Positions 7,560-20,003 of a stretch of DNA of 64,000 nt are shown piece by piece. Made by a program: the position numbers and the translations under genes. The stretch spans positions 1,550,001 through 1,614,000 of the forward strand of contig NZ_CP039432.1 in assembly GCF_005484805.1 (NCBI RefSeq), written 5' to 3'. The notes below the pieces were generated by a model. It was not told the DNA's origin. It was given only the letters and a program-made list of their open reading frames with translations, and did no database searches. This DNA comes from Rhodococcus sp. SGAir0479 (GTDB taxonomy: Bacteria; Actinomycetota; Actinomycetes; Mycobacteriales; Mycobacteriaceae). How positions within the stretch are numbered: the stretch's first letter is position 1; the number at the start of each line of letters is the position of its first letter.

Positions 7560-10500
7560 ATGTCTGCACCATTCCACTCTGCCCTGCTCGATGCGCTGGA
7601 AAAGCGCGTTGTGATCGGCGACGGCGCCATGGGCACGATGTTGCAGGCCGCGGATCTGACGCTCGACGACTTTCTCGGGCTCGAGGGCTGCAACGAGATT
7701 CTCAACGAAACTCGCCCCGACGTCCTGCGCGACATCCACCGCGCGTACTTCGAGGCCGGCGCCGACGCGGTCGAAACCAACACCTTCGGCTGCAATCTGC
7801 CGAACCTCGCCGATTACGACATCGCCCACCGCATCCGCGACCTCGCGGAGCGCGGCACCCGCATCGCGCGGGAGGTCGCGGACGAGATGGGGCCGGGCCG
7901 CGACGGCATGCCGCGGTTCGTGCTGGGGTCGATGGGCCCGGGCACCAAGCTCCCCACTCTCGGCCACGCCCCGTTCGCGGTGCTGCGCGACGCGTACACC
8001 GAATCCGCCCTCGGCATGATCGACGGTGGCGCCGACGCGATCCTGATCGAGACGTGTCAGGACCTGCTCCAGGTGAAGGCAGCGATCATCGGCAGCCAGC
8101 ACGCGATGGAGAAGCTCGGCCGCCGCCTGCCGATCATCACCCACGTCACGGTCGAGACGACCGGCACGATGCTGCTCGGCAGCGAGATCGGTGCGGCGCT
8201 CACGGCGCTCGAACCGCTCGGCATCGACATGATCGGCCTCAACTGCGCCACCGGCCCGGACGAGATGAGCGAGCACCTGCGGCACCTGTCTCGGCACTCG
8301 AAGCTGCCGGTCTCGGTGATGCCGAACGCAGGTCTGCCGCAGTTGGGCCCCAACGGTGCGGAGTACCCGCTCAGTGCGGAGGAGCTGGCCGCGGCCCTGG
8401 CGGGATTCGTCGGCGAGTTCGGTCTCTCGTTCGTCGGCGGTTGCTGCGGCACCACCCCGGAGCACATCCGGCAGGTCGCCGAGGCCGTTCGTGCGGTCGA
8501 GAAGGCGCAGCGCCGGCCGGATCCGGAGGACGGCACGTCGTCGCTGTACCAGGCGGTGCCGTTCGCGCAGGACGCCAGCATTCTGATGATCGGCGAACGC
8601 ACCAATTCCAACGGCTCCAAGGCGTTCCGCGAAGCGATGATCGCCGAGGACTACCAGAAGTGCCTCGACATCGCGAAGGACCAGACCCGCGACGGCGCGC
8701 ACATGCTCGACCTCAACGTCGACTACGTCGGCCGCGACGGCGCCGCCGACATGGCGGCCCTGGCGAGCCGGTTCGCGACCGCCTCGACGCTGCCGATCAT
8801 GCTCGACTCCACCGAGCCCGAGGTCCTGCGGGCAGGTCTCGAGCACCTGGGCGGCCGCTGCGCGGTCAACTCGGTGAACTACGAGGACGGCGACGGGCCC
8901 GATTCGCGGTACCAGCGCATCATGCGCCTGGTGAAGGAACACGGCGCGGCCGTCGTCGCGCTCACCATCGACGAGGAGGGCCAGGCCCGCACCGCCGAGC
9001 ACAAGGTGCGGATCGCCGCGCGGCTGATCGAGGACATCACCACCACGTGGGGGCTGACGCAGTCCGACATCATCATCGACGCCCTGACGTTCCCTATCTC
9101 CACCGGCCAGGAGGAGGTGCGCAAGGACGGCATCGAGACGATCGACGCGATCCGCGAGATCAAGCGCCGCTACCCCGACGTCCACTTCACGCTCGGTATC
9201 TCGAACATCTCGTTCGGCCTCAATCCGGCTGCCCGGCAGGTGCTGAACTCGGTGTTCCTGCACGAGTGCACCGAGGCCGGGCTGGACACCGCGATCGTGC
9301 ACGCGTCGAAGATCCTGCCGATGGCACGTATCCCGGACGAGCAGCGCGAGACCGCGCTCGACCTCGTCTACGACCGCCGCCGCGAGGGATACGACCCGCT
9401 GCAGAAGCTCATGGAGCTGTTCGAGGGCGTCTCGGCGGCGTCGGCGCGCGAATCGCGGGCCGAGGAACTGGCCGCGCTGCCGCTGTTCGAGCGGCTCGAG
9501 CGGCGCATCGTCGACGGCGAACGCAACGGGCTCGAGGCCGACCTGGACGCCGCCATGACCGAGCGCCCGCCGCTCGAGATCATCAACGAGACCCTGCTGT
9601 CGGGGATGAAGACGGTCGGTGAACTGTTCGGCTCCGGTCAGATGCAGCTACCGTTCGTGCTGCAGTCGGCCGAGGTCATGAAGGCGGCCGTGGCCCATCT
9701 CGAGCCCCACATGGAGTCGACGGGCGACGAGGGCAAGGGTCGCATCGTGCTCGCCACCGTCAAGGGCGACGTGCACGACATCGGCAAGAACCTCGTCGAC
9801 ATCATCCTTTCCAACAACGGCTACGAGGTCGTCAACATCGGCATCAAGCAGCCGATCGCCACGATCCTCGACGTCGCGCTCGACAAGAAGGCCGACGTGA
9901 TCGGCATGTCGGGACTGCTGGTGAAGTCGACCGTCGTCATGAAGGAGAACCTCGAGGAACTCAACGCCAAGGGCGTCGCCGAGCAGTTCCCGGTGCTGCT
10001 CGGTGGTGCGGCGCTCACGCGCTCGTACGTCGAGAACGACCTCTCCGAGGTGTACGAGGGCGAGGTGTCGTACGCGCGGGACGCTTTCGAGGGCCTGCAT
10101 TTGATGGACAGCATCATGGCCACCAAGCGCGGTGAGGGTCCGGACCCGGACAGCCCGGAGGCGCTGGCCGCCAAGGAGAAGGCGGCCGAACGCAAGGCGC
10201 GGCACGAGCGGTCCAAGCGGATCGCCGAGAAGCGCAAGGCCGCCGAGGTCCCGGTCGAGGTACCGGAGCGTTCCGACGTCGCGACCGACATCGACGTGCC
10301 CACGCCGCCGTTCTGGGGCACCCGGATCGTCAAGGGCATCGCCCTGGCCGAGTACTCCGGTCTGCTCGACGAACGGGCACTTTTCCTGGGGCAGTGGGGC
10401 CTGCGCGGCCAGCGTGCCGGCGACGGACCGACGTACGAGGAGCTCGTGGAGACCGAGGGGCGGCCGCGCCTGCGGTACTGGCTCGACCGGCTCAGCACCG

Positions 10501-11129
10501 AGGGCGTGCTGCAGCACGCCGCCGTGGTGTACGGCTACTTCCCGGCCGTCTCGGAGGGTGACGACGTCGTCGTGCTCACCGAGCCGGATGCGGATGCGCC
10601 CGAACGTTTCCGGTTCACGTTCCCGCGCCAGCAGCGCGGGCGGTTCCTGTGCGTCGCGGACTTCGTGCGCTCGCGGGAGGACGCCCGGAAGGCCGGACAG
10701 GTCGACGTGCTGCCGATGAATCTCGTGACGATGGGCCAGCCGATCGCGGACTTCGCGAACGAGCTGTTCGCGGCCAACTCGTACCGCGACTACCTCGAGG
10801 TCCACGGCATCGGCGTCCAGCTGACCGAGGCGCTGGCCGAGTACTGGCACCGCCGGGTCCGCGAGGAACTCATCATGCCCGGCGGACGCAACGTCGCCGC
10901 CGAGGACCCCGCCGATGTCGAGGACTTCTTCAAGCTCGAATATCGCGGCGCGCGTTACTCGTTCGGCTACGGCGCGTGCCCGGACCTCGAGGATCGACGC
11001 AAGCTCGTCGCGCTGCTCGAACCCGATCGGATCGGCGTCGAGTTGTCTGAGGAGGTTCAGCTGCACCCCGAGCAGTCCACCGACGCGTTCGTGCTGCACC
11101 ACCCGGAGGCCAAGTACTTCAATGTTTGA
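7560..11129 (+). CDS. metH: cobalamin-dependent methionine synthase
   Basis: A 1189-residue protein that transfers the methyl group of 5-methyltetrahydrofolate to homocysteine via methylcobalamin. Domains in order: homocysteine-binding (about 1-320; zinc cysteines in GLNCATG and GGCCGTTPEH), pterin-binding (about 350-630), cobalamin-binding (about 650-880; DVHDIGKN near residue 737 supplies the cobalt-ligand His), and a C-terminal AdoMet-dependent reactivation domain (about 910-1189). Length matches the full four-domain enzyme. An upstream in-frame extension exists, but the ATG at 7560 fits the promoter and the family N-terminus. It overlaps the HAD gene by 8 nt. Confidence 0.97.
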   Translation: MSAPFHSALLDALEKRVVIGDGAMGTMLQAADLTLDDFLGLEGCNEILNETRPDVLRDIHRAYFEAGADAVETNTFGCNLPNLADYDIAHRIRDLAERGTRIAREVADEMGPGRDGMPRFVLGSMGPGTKLPTLGHAPFAVLRDAYTESALGMIDGGADAILIETCQDLLQVKAAIIGSQHAMEKLGRRLPIITHVTVETTGTMLLGSEIGAALTALEPLGIDMIGLNCATGPDEMSEHLRHLSRHSKLPVSVMPNAGLPQLGPNGAEYPLSAEELAAALAGFVGEFGLSFVGGCCGTTPEHIRQVAEAVRAVEKAQRRPDPEDGTSSLYQAVPFAQDASILMIGERTNSNGSKAFREAMIAEDYQKCLDIAKDQTRDGAHMLDLNVDYVGRDGAADMAALASRFATASTLPIMLDSTEPEVLRAGLEHLGGRCAVNSVNYEDGDGPDSRYQRIMRLVKEHGAAVVALTIDEEGQARTAEHKVRIAARLIEDITTTWGLTQSDIIIDALTFPISTGQEEVRKDGIETIDAIREIKRRYPDVHFTLGISNISFGLNPAARQVLNSVFLHECTEAGLDTAIVHASKILPMARIPDEQRETALDLVYDRRREGYDPLQKLMELFEGVSAASARESRAEELAALPLFERLERRIVDGERNGLEADLDAAMTERPPLEIINETLLSGMKTVGELFGSGQMQLPFVLQSAEVMKAAVAHLEPHMESTGDEGKGRIVLATVKGDVHDIGKNLVDIILSNNGYEVVNIGIKQPIATILDVALDKKADVIGMSGLLVKSTVVMKENLEELNAKGVAEQFPVLLGGAALTRSYVENDLSEVYEGEVSYARDAFEGLHLMDSIMATKRGEGPDPDSPEALAAKEKAAERKARHERSKRIAEKRKAAEVPVEVPERSDVATDIDVPTPPFWGTRIVKGIALAEYSGLLDERALFLGQWGLRGQRAGDGPTYEELVETEGRPRLRYWLDRLSTEGVLQHAAVVYGYFPAVSEGDDVVVLTEPDADAPERFRFTFPRQQRGRFLCVADFVRSREDARKAGQVDVLPMNLVTMGQPIADFANELFAANSYRDYLEVHGIGVQLTEALAEYWHRRVREELIMPGGRNVAAEDPADVEDFFKLEYRGARYSFGYGACPDLEDRRKLVALLEPDRIGVELSEEVQLHPEQSTDAFVLHHPEAKYFNV

Positions 11130-11829
11130 TCCCGCCGGCACCACCGACGTCACCACGACCGGCACCCTGCGAGCGGTGCTGTGGGACATGGACGGCACGC
11201 TGCTCGAATCGGAGAACCTGTGGGACGTCGGGGTGCGCGAGCTGTCGTTGCACCTCGGCGGCCCGATGTCCGAGGAGACCCGTCAGGCCACCATCGGCGC
11301 CTCGAGCTACAACGCGCTGATCACCGTGTTCGCGTCGCTCGGTCTCGAGCCGACACCGGACGCGCTGGCGGACGCCAAGCGCTGGCTGTACACGCGCATG
11401 GGGGAGTTGTTCGCGGGCGGGCTGCCGTGGCGTCCGGGCGCACGCGACGCGCTGCAGGCGGTGCGGTCGGCCGGTCTGGGATCGGCGCTGGTGACCAACA
11501 CCGACCGGCAGCTGTGCGAGTTCGCACTCGAGACTCTCGGTCGCGAGCACTTCGACCATTCGGTGTGCGGCGACGAGGTCCCGGCCGGCAAGCCGGACCC
11601 GGCGCCGTACCTGCGGGCCGCCGAGCTGCTGGGTGTCGATCCGACCGATTGTCTCGCGGTGGAGGATTCGCCGACCGGCGCGGCTTCGGCGGAGGCGGCC
11701 GGATGCGCGGTGCTGGTGGTGCCGTCGATCACGACCGTGCCGGAGTCGGCGCACCGGGTCTTCCGCACCACGCTCGAGGGGCTGACGGCGGCCGACCTGC
11801 GCGAGCTGCACAGGTCGGGCGTGGCGTAG
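11122..11829 (+). CDS. HAD-family phosphatase
   Basis: A 235-residue haloacid-dehalogenase hydrolase of the beta-phosphoglucomutase/phosphoglycolate-phosphatase type. The catalytic motif DMDGTLLES carries Asp22 and Asp24. Motif II is ALVTNTD, and the C-terminal metal site is [16 protein letters not shown] helical cap lies between motifs I and II. It starts inside the 3' end of metH (8-nt overlap) and is probably co-transcribed with it. The substrate is unknown. Confidence 0.85.
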   Translation: MFDPAGTTDVTTTGTLRAVLWDMDGTLLESENLWDVGVRELSLHLGGPMSEETRQATIGASSYNALITVFASLGLEPTPDALADAKRWLYTRMGELFAGGLPWRPGARDALQAVRSAGLGSALVTNTDRQLCEFALETLGREHFDHSVCGDEVPAGKPDPAPYLRAAELLGVDPTDCLAVEDSPTGAASAEAAGCAVLVVPSITTVPESAHRVFRTTLEGLTAADLRELHRSGVA

Positions 11830-11831
11830 CC

Positions 11832-12683
11832 GTGGCGACCCCGAAGATCGTTCTGTTCTACCGATTCACGCCACTGGCGGATCCCGAGGCGATCCGGTTG
11901 TGGCAGCACACCCTGGCGGAGTCCAACAACCTGAAGGGTCGGATCCTGATCTCCGAGCGCGGGATCAACGCCACCGTCGGCGGCGACATCGCAGACGTCA
12001 AACGGTACGTGCGGGGTACCCGGTCGTACGGGCCGTTCAAGGACGCCGACATCAAGTGGTCCGACGGCACCGGTGACGACTTCCCGCGGCTGTCGGTGAA
12101 GGTGCGGCCGGAGATCGTCACCTTCGGTGCCCCCGACGAAGTGAAGGTCGATGCGGACGGTGTCGTCGGGGGCGGAGTGCACCTGTCCCCGAACGAACTT
12201 CACGAACTCATCGAGCAGCGTGGCGACGACGTGGTGTTCTTCGACGGTCGCAACGCCTTCGAGGCCGAGATCGGACGCTTCCGGAACGCCATCGTTCCCG
12301 ACGTCGCGACCACCCGCGACTTCGTGGCCGAACTCGACAGCGGACGCTACGACCACCTCAAGTCGAAGCCGGTCGTCACCTACTGCACCGGCGGGGTGCG
12401 TTGCGAGGTGCTCTCGGCGTTGATGCGTGGTCGCGGCTTCGACGAGGTGTACCAGCTCGACGGCGGAATCGTCCGGTACGGAGAGACTTTCGGTGACGAC
12501 GGCCTGTGGGAGGGGTCGCTGTACGTGTTCGACAAGCGGATGAACGTGGACTTCACCGAGCGGGCCGTGACGCTCGGGACGTGCACGCTGTGCCAGTCGC
12601 CGACGTCGAGGTACCGGAACCATCCGGACGTGAACGGCCGGGAGCTGACGCTGGTGTGCGAATCCTGCGTGCCGGACGCCTGA
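11832..12683 (+). CDS. trhO: tRNA uridine hydroxylase / rhodanese-domain protein TrhO
   Basis: A 283-residue YceA/TrhO-type protein, expected to hydroxylate U34 of certain tRNAs in an oxygen-dependent reaction. The N-terminal domain has the family signature [17 protein letters not shown]. The rhodanese domain has the active-site loop YCTGGVRCE with Cys185. The C-terminal part has paired cysteines (CTLCQSP, CESCVP) that may bind zinc. The GTG start lies 2 nt after the HAD stop, in the same operon as metH. Confidence 0.88.
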   Translation: MATPKIVLFYRFTPLADPEAIRLWQHTLAESNNLKGRILISERGINATVGGDIADVKRYVRGTRSYGPFKDADIKWSDGTGDDFPRLSVKVRPEIVTFGAPDEVKVDADGVVGGGVHLSPNELHELIEQRGDDVVFFDGRNAFEAEIGRFRNAIVPDVATTRDFVAELDSGRYDHLKSKPVVTYCTGGVRCEVLSALMRGRGFDEVYQLDGGIVRYGETFGDDGLWEGSLYVFDKRMNVDFTERAVTLGTCTLCQSPTSRYRNHPDVNGRELTLVCESCVPDA

Positions 12684-12693
12684 CCGGCGAACG

Positions 12694-13581
12694 ATGACGC
12701 GTGCCCCTCTGCCCGTGCGGGACGGCCTCGGCCCGGATCGCCTTCGCATGCCCGCCGACCTCGGTGCGACGACGATCCTGGAATTCCTGACGACGCATCA
12801 CCCGGGCGAGGACTGGAACGGCCGGGTCGCCTCGGGCGAGGTGGTCGACGAACACGGCCGCGTGATCGGCCCGGACACCGGCTACCAGCCGACGCGATTC
12901 GTGTACTTCTACCGGGAGCCCGCGCCGGAGATCCCGGTGCCGTTCGACATCGACGTCCTGCACCACGCCGACGGACTGGTCGTCGTGGACAAACCACACT
13001 TCCTGGCCACCATTCCCCGCGGTACGCACATCCGGGAGACCGTGGTCGTGCGGTTGCGACGTGACCTCGGGCTTCCGGACCTGGTTCCGGTGCACCGGCT
13101 GGACCGGATGACCGCCGGGGTGCTGCTGTGCACGTCGGATCCCGGATTGCGCCGGCCCTACCAGGAGTTGTTCGAACGACAGCGAGTCCGCAAGACTTAC
13201 GAGGCCGTCGCGCCGTACCTCGACGACGTCGAGTTCCCGCGAGTGATCCGCAGCCGGATCCGGAAGGTGCACGGCGAGCTGACCGCCTCCCAGGAGCCGG
13301 GGGAACCCAACTCCGAGACACTGATCGAGCTCGTCGAGCGGCGCGGTGGTCTCGCCCGCTACCGGCTGTTCCCGCGAACGGGACGCACCCACCAGCTGCG
13401 GTTGCACCTCGATTCGCTCGGCGCGCCCATCGTGGGCGACAACTTCTATCCGCAGCTGAGGCGGCGCGAACGTGACGACTTCACCGACCCGCTGCGCCTG
13501 CTCGCCCGAGCCCTCGAGTTCGACGACCCGCTCACCGGCGAGACCAGGCGGTTCGAGAGCCGGCGGGTGCTGGAGTACTGA
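12694..13581 (+). CDS. RluA-family RNA pseudouridine synthase
   Basis: A 295-residue pseudouridine synthase. The catalytic loop [14 protein letters not shown] has its nucleophilic Asp near residue 137. Other family blocks are [14 protein letters not shown] before it and [14 protein letters not shown] after it. It isomerises uridine in rRNA or tRNA; the exact target cannot be read from the sequence. It lies 10 nt after trhO, and both modify RNA. Confidence 0.88.
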   Translation: MTRAPLPVRDGLGPDRLRMPADLGATTILEFLTTHHPGEDWNGRVASGEVVDEHGRVIGPDTGYQPTRFVYFYREPAPEIPVPFDIDVLHHADGLVVVDKPHFLATIPRGTHIRETVVVRLRRDLGLPDLVPVHRLDRMTAGVLLCTSDPGLRRPYQELFERQRVRKTYEAVAPYLDDVEFPRVIRSRIRKVHGELTASQEPGEPNSETLIELVERRGGLARYRLFPRTGRTHQLRLHLDSLGAPIVGDNFYPQLRRRERDDFTDPLRLLARALEFDDPLTGETRRFESRRVLEY

Positions 13582-13620
13582 GTGCGAGGCGTCCGTTGCC
13601 GCGTGGAACAATGGGTCCCC

Positions 13621-13884
13621 GTGAAGACCTTCGAATCCCTGTTCGCCGAGCTGACCGAGCGCGCCGCTTCCCGCCCCGAGGGATCCGGCACCGTTGCCGC
13701 GCTGGACGCAGGTGTCCATGCGCAGGGCAAGAAGGTGCTCGAGGAAGCCGGCGAGGTGTGGATCGCCGCCGAGCACGAGAGCGACGAAGCGCTCGCCGAG
13801 GAAATCTCCCAGCTGCTGTACTGGGTTCAGGTCCTGATGGTGGGCAAGGGGCTGAAGCTCGAGGACGTCTACCGACATCTGTGA
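13621..13884 (+). CDS. hisE: phosphoribosyl-ATP pyrophosphatase
   Basis: An 87-residue all-alpha MazG-like enzyme that hydrolyses phosphoribosyl-ATP, the second step of histidine synthesis. The family core is [18 protein letters not shown] with acidic metal ligands, followed by [15 protein letters not shown]. The GTG at 13621 ([11 protein letters not shown]) fits the family; an upstream in-frame GTG at 13582 would add residues without similarity. It stands directly before hisG, as in mycobacteria. Confidence 0.95.
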   Translation: MKTFESLFAELTERAASRPEGSGTVAALDAGVHAQGKKVLEEAGEVWIAAEHESDEALAEEISQLLYWVQVLMVGKGLKLEDVYRHL

Positions 13885-13937
13885 CGGCAGCCGTCGTCAC
13901 CACCGTCAGCCACATCGTCCCGGAAGGACCACCCCGC

Positions 13938-14789
13938 ATGCTGCGCGTCGCAGTACCCAACAAGGGATCGCTCTCCGAGTCCGCGAGCCAGATTCTCGCC
14001 GAGGCCGGATACCGTCGCCGCACCGATTCCCGCGACCTGACCGTCCTCGACCCCACCAACTCGGTCGAGTTCTTCTTCCTGCGCCCCAAGGACATCGCCA
14101 TCTACGTGGGTTCGGGCGATCTCGATCTCGGCATCACCGGCCGTGATCTCGCACTCGATTCCGGCGCCCCGGTCGCCGAGCGGCTCTCGCTCGGGTTCGG
14201 CCGGTCCTCGTTCCGCTACGCCGGACCGCAGGGCAAGGAGTGGAAGGTCGAGGACCTCGCCGGCCTCCGGATCGCCACCTCCTACCCGAATCTCGTCCGC
14301 ACGGATCTCGCCGCCCGGGGCATCGAGGCCACGGTCATCCGGCTCGACGGCGCCGTGGAGATCTCGATCCAGCTCGGGGTCGCGGACGCGATCGCCGACG
14401 TCGTGGGCTCCGGCCGGACGCTGCGCCAGCACAACCTCGTCGCGTTCGGGGAGTCGCTCTGCGATTCCGAGGGAGTACTGATCGAACGCGAGGGCTCCGA
14501 CCGCGAGGACCGCGCCCGCAACCAGCTGATCGCCCGCGTCCAGGGTGTCGTGTTCGCGCAGCAGTACCTGATGCTCGACTACGACTGCCCCAAGACCGTG
14601 CTCGACAAGGCCGTCAAGGTCACGCCGGGTCTCGAGTCGCCGACCCTGTCCCCGCTGGCGGACGAGAACTGGGTGGCCGTGCGCGCGATGGTCCCACGCA
14701 AGGGCCACAACGCCGTGATGGACGAGCTCGCCGATCTCGGTGCCAAGGCGATCCTGGCGTCCGACATCCGGTCCTGCCGCGCCTTCTGA
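13938..14789 (+). CDS. hisG: ATP phosphoribosyltransferase, long form
   Basis: A 283-residue enzyme for the first committed step of histidine synthesis, joining ATP and PRPP. It begins [16 protein letters not shown] and includes [12 protein letters not shown] and [12 protein letters not shown]. The length and C-terminal segment ([18 protein letters not shown]) indicate the long HisG with an ACT-like regulatory domain, so histidine feedback is expected. The gap after hisE is 53 nt, with GGAAGGACC ahead of the ATG. A strong hairpin follows. Confidence 0.96.
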   Translation: MLRVAVPNKGSLSESASQILAEAGYRRRTDSRDLTVLDPTNSVEFFFLRPKDIAIYVGSGDLDLGITGRDLALDSGAPVAERLSLGFGRSSFRYAGPQGKEWKVEDLAGLRIATSYPNLVRTDLAARGIEATVIRLDGAVEISIQLGVADAIADVVGSGRTLRQHNLVAFGESLCDSEGVLIEREGSDREDRARNQLIARVQGVVFAQQYLMLDYDCPKTVLDKAVKVTPGLESPTLSPLADENWVAVRAMVPRKGHNAVMDELADLGAKAILASDIRSCRAF

Positions 14790-14808
14790 CCCGAACGACA
14801 CTCGTACC

Positions 14809-14850
14809 GCGAGGGCGGTGGCATCCCGACACGGATGCCACCGCCCTCGC
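14809..14850. terminator. 18-bp perfect hairpin between convergent hisG and thioesterase genes
   Basis: The stem GCGAGGGCGGTGGCATCC pairs perfectly with its complement across a 6-nt loop (CGACAC). It lies between two convergent genes and is probably a bidirectional terminator. It has no U-tract, as is common in actinobacteria. Confidence 0.8.
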
Positions 14851-14863
14851 GCTGTCGGGAGCC

Positions 14864-15669
14864 CTACCGTGCGCGGACCTGGACGGTCTGGTTGATCCGC
14901 CCCACCGCGCCGGCCTCGTCGTAGACGACGCCCGCGCACATGCCGACACCGTCGGGGCCGTACGACGTCTCGGACGACAGGCCGATCCACTCGCCGTCCG
15001 GGACGCGGAACAGGTGCACCGTCAGATCGGTGTTGAGGAACGTCCACTCGCTCGGATGAATCTTGGCGCCCACACCGTTGGACACGTCGACGACGCTGAA
15101 CAGACGCTGGATCGGGCTGAGCGACTCACCCTCGACGAGAACGGGATTGGGGCGCACCCACACCTGTCCCGGCCCCTCGCAACTGATCTCGGCCAGCCAG
15201 CGCCAGTCGAGACTCGTGACGAATCCGCTGCCCCAGAACGGCCCCGACATCTCGATCTCGTGGCCCGCGGAGACCGGACGCAGGGGCGCGTCGGCGGTGT
15301 GGACGACCGGGGTGGTGTCGACCGTCTGCATCCGCCACCCGGTGCCGCGGGCGACCGCCCGCGCGGCGCCGTCGGGCCCGGCGGCCCACAGCTCGGCCAC
15401 CACCAGTTCGACACGCTTGCCGGGGCGCTCCACCCACGAGCGCACCTCGATGTCGCTGATCGGGACGGGCCCGAGGATTTCGATCACGACACGGGTGAGC
15501 CGAGCGTCCGGCCGCGGTTCGCAGTGCTCGAGTGCGCGGACCAGCAGCGCGGACGGCGGCGCGCCGTGCTGCATGGTGTCGGCCCACGTGCTGGCGGTCA
15601 GCGGCGTCGACGAGAACCGTTCGGCTCCGTCCGCACCGACCCCGAGCGGGACGTAGTACGCCAGATCGC

Positions 15670-15673
<4 letters not shown>
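14864..15673 (-). CDS. TesB-like acyl-CoA thioesterase family protein
   Basis: A 269-residue protein with two hot-dog-like halves. The N-terminal half has the family stretch TMQHGAPPSALLVRALEH, and the C-terminal half ends in DGVGMCAGVVYDEAGAVGRINQTV. It probably hydrolyses acyl-CoA thioesters in the cytoplasm; the substrate chain length is unknown. The GTG start at 15673 overlaps the stop of the RecB-like gene by 4 nt (GTGA). Confidence 0.75.
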
Positions 15674-17494
<1,821 letters not shown>

Positions 17495-17518
17495 CGCCGC
17501 GGCGCGGAGGGGTCGCGA

Positions 17519-18004
17519 TCAGCAGCTGACGCGGCCCATTCCGAAGATTTGGCAGCTCGAGGCGTCGGAGATGACCCACTCGCCGTTCGACTCGGTGAAC
17601 GTGACGGGGACCGGAGCGCCGCCGTGCGGGCCCGCGATCTCGGTGGTGGCCGTGACGGTGTCTCCCGCGGCGGTCACCTCGCCGACCTTCGCGGTCAGCG
17701 GGTAGCCGGCCAGTACCTGATTGAACTGCTCGAGCGTCGCGGTGCGCTGCGCACCGTTCTCGATGACCTCGCTCTTCTCGGCGGCCGGCACGGCGGGGTC
17801 GAAGAACGTCGTCAGCTGCTCCTGGAGAACCTCCGCGGACGGCGCGGCCGCGGAGGCTGCGGTCGAGGTCGTCGCACCCGTCGTGGCGGACGTGGTCGTC
17901 GCCGTCGTCTCCGCCTGATCGGACGAGTCGTCGGAGCCGCATGCGGTCATGCCGAGGGCGGCAGCGAGGACGCCGGCGGCGACGAGGGATTTGCGGATGA
18001 TCAC
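17519..18004 (-). CDS. small lipoprotein, position equivalent to mycobacterial lppK
   Basis: A 161-residue secreted lipoprotein. The signal is IIRKSLVAAGVLAAALGMTAC, cut before the lipidated Cys near residue 22. A Thr/Ala/Ser-rich linker follows, then a folded domain ending in two cysteines (SSCQIFGMGRVSC). That domain has the NTF2-like or low-molecular-weight antigen pattern (LTTFFDPAVPAAEKSEVIENG). The position next to mpa matches lppK of M. tuberculosis, though sequence identity was not tested. Function is unknown. The GTG at 18004 gives the only sensible signal peptide. Confidence 0.75.
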   Translation of the reverse strand: MIIRKSLVAAGVLAAALGMTACGSDDSSDQAETTATTTSATTGATTSTAASAAAPSAEVLQEQLTTFFDPAVPAAEKSEVIENGAQRTATLEQFNQVLAGYPLTAKVGEVTAAGDTVTATTEIAGPHGGAPVPVTFTESNGEWVISDASSCQIFGMGRVSC

Positions 18005-18053
18005 GGGGGGAAGCCTTTCGTTCGGGGTCACTCGGACGGGCCGGGACCAAGAG

Positions 18054-18072
18054 ATAGGTAAGGCTAACATGC
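18054..18072. promoter_or_regulatory. candidate IdeR/DtxR iron box
   Basis: ATAGGTAAGGCTAACATGC matches 14 of 19 positions of the IdeR consensus TTAGGTTAGSCTAACCTAA. It lies 50 nt before the lipoprotein start and about 120 nt before mpa, in their shared divergent promoter region. The match is by eye. Confidence 0.45.
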
Positions 18073-18190
18073 CTGGTATTCGCGGTTCCGAGACCGAAGA
18101 GAGACGCCGACGACCGTATCCGCCTCGTGTCGCGGCGCGCATTCCTCTCGCTCCCGGTAGCGTTGATAGATCGGACTGGGAGGAGCTGCA

Positions 18191-19954
18191 ATGAACCCGA
18201 CAGAGAATCCGGACCCGGTTGCGGCGGCTCGTGAACTCGAGGCGCTCAGGGCGGAGGCGATCGCGCTCCGCCGACAACTCGCGGAATCGCCGGAGCAGCT
18301 CCGCGAGCTGGAATCACGGGTGGACTCGCTCACCATCCGCAACGGCAAGCTGATGGACACCCTCAAGGAGGCCCGCCAGCAGCTCATCGCACTGCGCGAG
18401 GAGGTCGACCGCCTGGGCCAGCCGCCGAGCGGGTACGGGGTACTGCTCGCCGTCCACGAGGACCAGACCGTCGACGTGTTCACGTCCGGCCGCAAGATGC
18501 GTCTGACGTGCTCGCCGAACGTCGACGCGGAATCGCTGTCGATGGGCCAGACCGTCCGGCTGAACGAGGCACTGACGATCGTCGAGGCGACGAGTTTCGA
18601 ACGTGTGGGGGAGATCTGCGCGCTGCGTGAGGTCCTCGACGACGGAACCCGCGCGCTCGTCGTGGGACACGCCGACGAGGAGCGCGTGGTGTGGCTAGCG
18701 GCGCCGCTCGCCGAGATCGCGATCGAGGACGTCGTCAAGGATCCGGACTCGCCGTCGCGCCGGCTGCGCCCCGGCGACTCGCTGCTGGTCGACACCAAGG
18801 CCGGTTACGCGTTCGAACGGATCCCCAAAGCGGAGGTCGAGGACCTCGTGCTCGAAGAAGTGCCGGACGTCGGCTACAACGACATCGGCGGCCTGGGCCG
18901 GCAGATCGAGCAGATCCGCGACGCGGTGGAACTGCCGTTCCTGCACAAGGATCTGTTCCACGAGTACGCGCTGCGTCCGCCCAAGGGCGTGCTGCTGTAC
19001 GGGCCGCCCGGTTGCGGCAAGACGCTGATCGCCAAGGCGGTGGCGAACTCGCTGGCGAAGAAGATCGCCGAGGCGCGGGGTGAGGACAGCAAGGAGGCCA
19101 AGTCCTACTTCCTCAACATCAAGGGCCCCGAACTGTTGAACAAGTTCGTCGGTGAGACCGAGCGGCACATCCGCATGATCTTCCAGCGGGCGCGGGAGAA
19201 GGCGTCCGAGGGCACGCCGGTGATCGTGTTCTTCGACGAGATGGATTCGATCTTCCGGACCCGCGGATCCGGCGTCTCCTCGGACGTCGAGACGACCGTG
19301 GTGCCGCAGTTGCTCAGTGAGATCGACGGTGTCGAGGGGCTCGAGAACGTCATCGTGATCGGCGCGTCCAACCGCGAGGACATGATCGATCCGGCCATCC
19401 TCCGGCCCGGCCGCCTCGACGTGAAGATCAAGATCGAGCGCCCGGACGCCGAGTCGGCGCAGGACATCTTCTCGAAGTACCTCACCGAGACGCTGCCGCT
19501 GCACGCCGACGACCTCGCCGAGTTCAACGGCGATCGGACCGCGTGCGTGAAGGCGATGATCGAGCGGGTCGTCGACCGGATGTACGCCGAGAGCGACGAC
19601 AACCGGTTCCTCGAGGTCACGTACGCCAACGGCGACAAGGAAGTGCTGTTCTTCAAGGACTTCAACTCGGGTGCGATGATCCAGAACATCGTGGACCGGT
19701 CCAAGAAGTACGCGATCAAGTCGGTGCTCGAAACCGGGTCGCCGGGTCTGCGGGTGCAGCACGTGTTCGATTCGATCGTCGACGAATTCTCCGAGAACGA
19801 GGATCTGCCGAACACGACCAACCCCGACGACTGGGCGCGAATCTCCGGTAAGAAGGGCGAACGGATCGTCTACATCCGCACGCTGGTGACGGGCAAGAAT
19901 GCCAGTGCGAGCCGGGCGATCGACACCGAGTCGAACACCGGCCAGTACTTGTGA
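18191..19954 (+). CDS. mpa: proteasome-associated AAA ATPase Mpa/ARC
   Basis: A 587-residue AAA+ unfoldase that recognises pupylated proteins and feeds them to the 20S core. A coiled coil (about 10-75) captures Pup and is followed by OB-fold domains (about 80-225). The AAA module has Walker A GPPGCGKT at 271-278 and Walker B FFDEMDS with Asp349/Glu350, followed by an Arg-finger region. The C-terminus ends GQYL, the tail that docks into the alpha-ring of the proteasome. GGGAGGAG lies before the ATG. It is divergent from the lipoprotein gene. Confidence 0.97.
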   Translation: MNPTENPDPVAAARELEALRAEAIALRRQLAESPEQLRELESRVDSLTIRNGKLMDTLKEARQQLIALREEVDRLGQPPSGYGVLLAVHEDQTVDVFTSGRKMRLTCSPNVDAESLSMGQTVRLNEALTIVEATSFERVGEICALREVLDDGTRALVVGHADEERVVWLAAPLAEIAIEDVVKDPDSPSRRLRPGDSLLVDTKAGYAFERIPKAEVEDLVLEEVPDVGYNDIGGLGRQIEQIRDAVELPFLHKDLFHEYALRPPKGVLLYGPPGCGKTLIAKAVANSLAKKIAEARGEDSKEAKSYFLNIKGPELLNKFVGETERHIRMIFQRAREKASEGTPVIVFFDEMDSIFRTRGSGVSSDVETTVVPQLLSEIDGVEGLENVIVIGASNREDMIDPAILRPGRLDVKIKIERPDAESAQDIFSKYLTETLPLHADDLAEFNGDRTACVKAMIERVVDRMYAESDDNRFLEVTYANGDKEVLFFKDFNSGAMIQNIVDRSKKYAIKSVLETGSPGLRVQHVFDSIVDEFSENEDLPNTTNPDDWARISGKKGERIVYIRTLVTGKNASASRAIDTESNTGQYL

Positions 19955-20002
19955 ACCCAGCGCAGTTTCCGTGAAGCGAGGGCAGTACCTGTAGCGGGAA
20001 CG
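19943..20002 (+). repeat. three degenerate 20-nt tandem units at the mpa 3' end
   Basis: Units begin at 19943, 19963 and 19983 with CAGTACTTGTGA, CAGTTTCCGTGA and CAGTACCTGTAG. The first unit encodes the last codons of Mpa (QYL and stop). The other two lie after the stop. Confidence 0.5.
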
Positions 20003-20003
20003 C

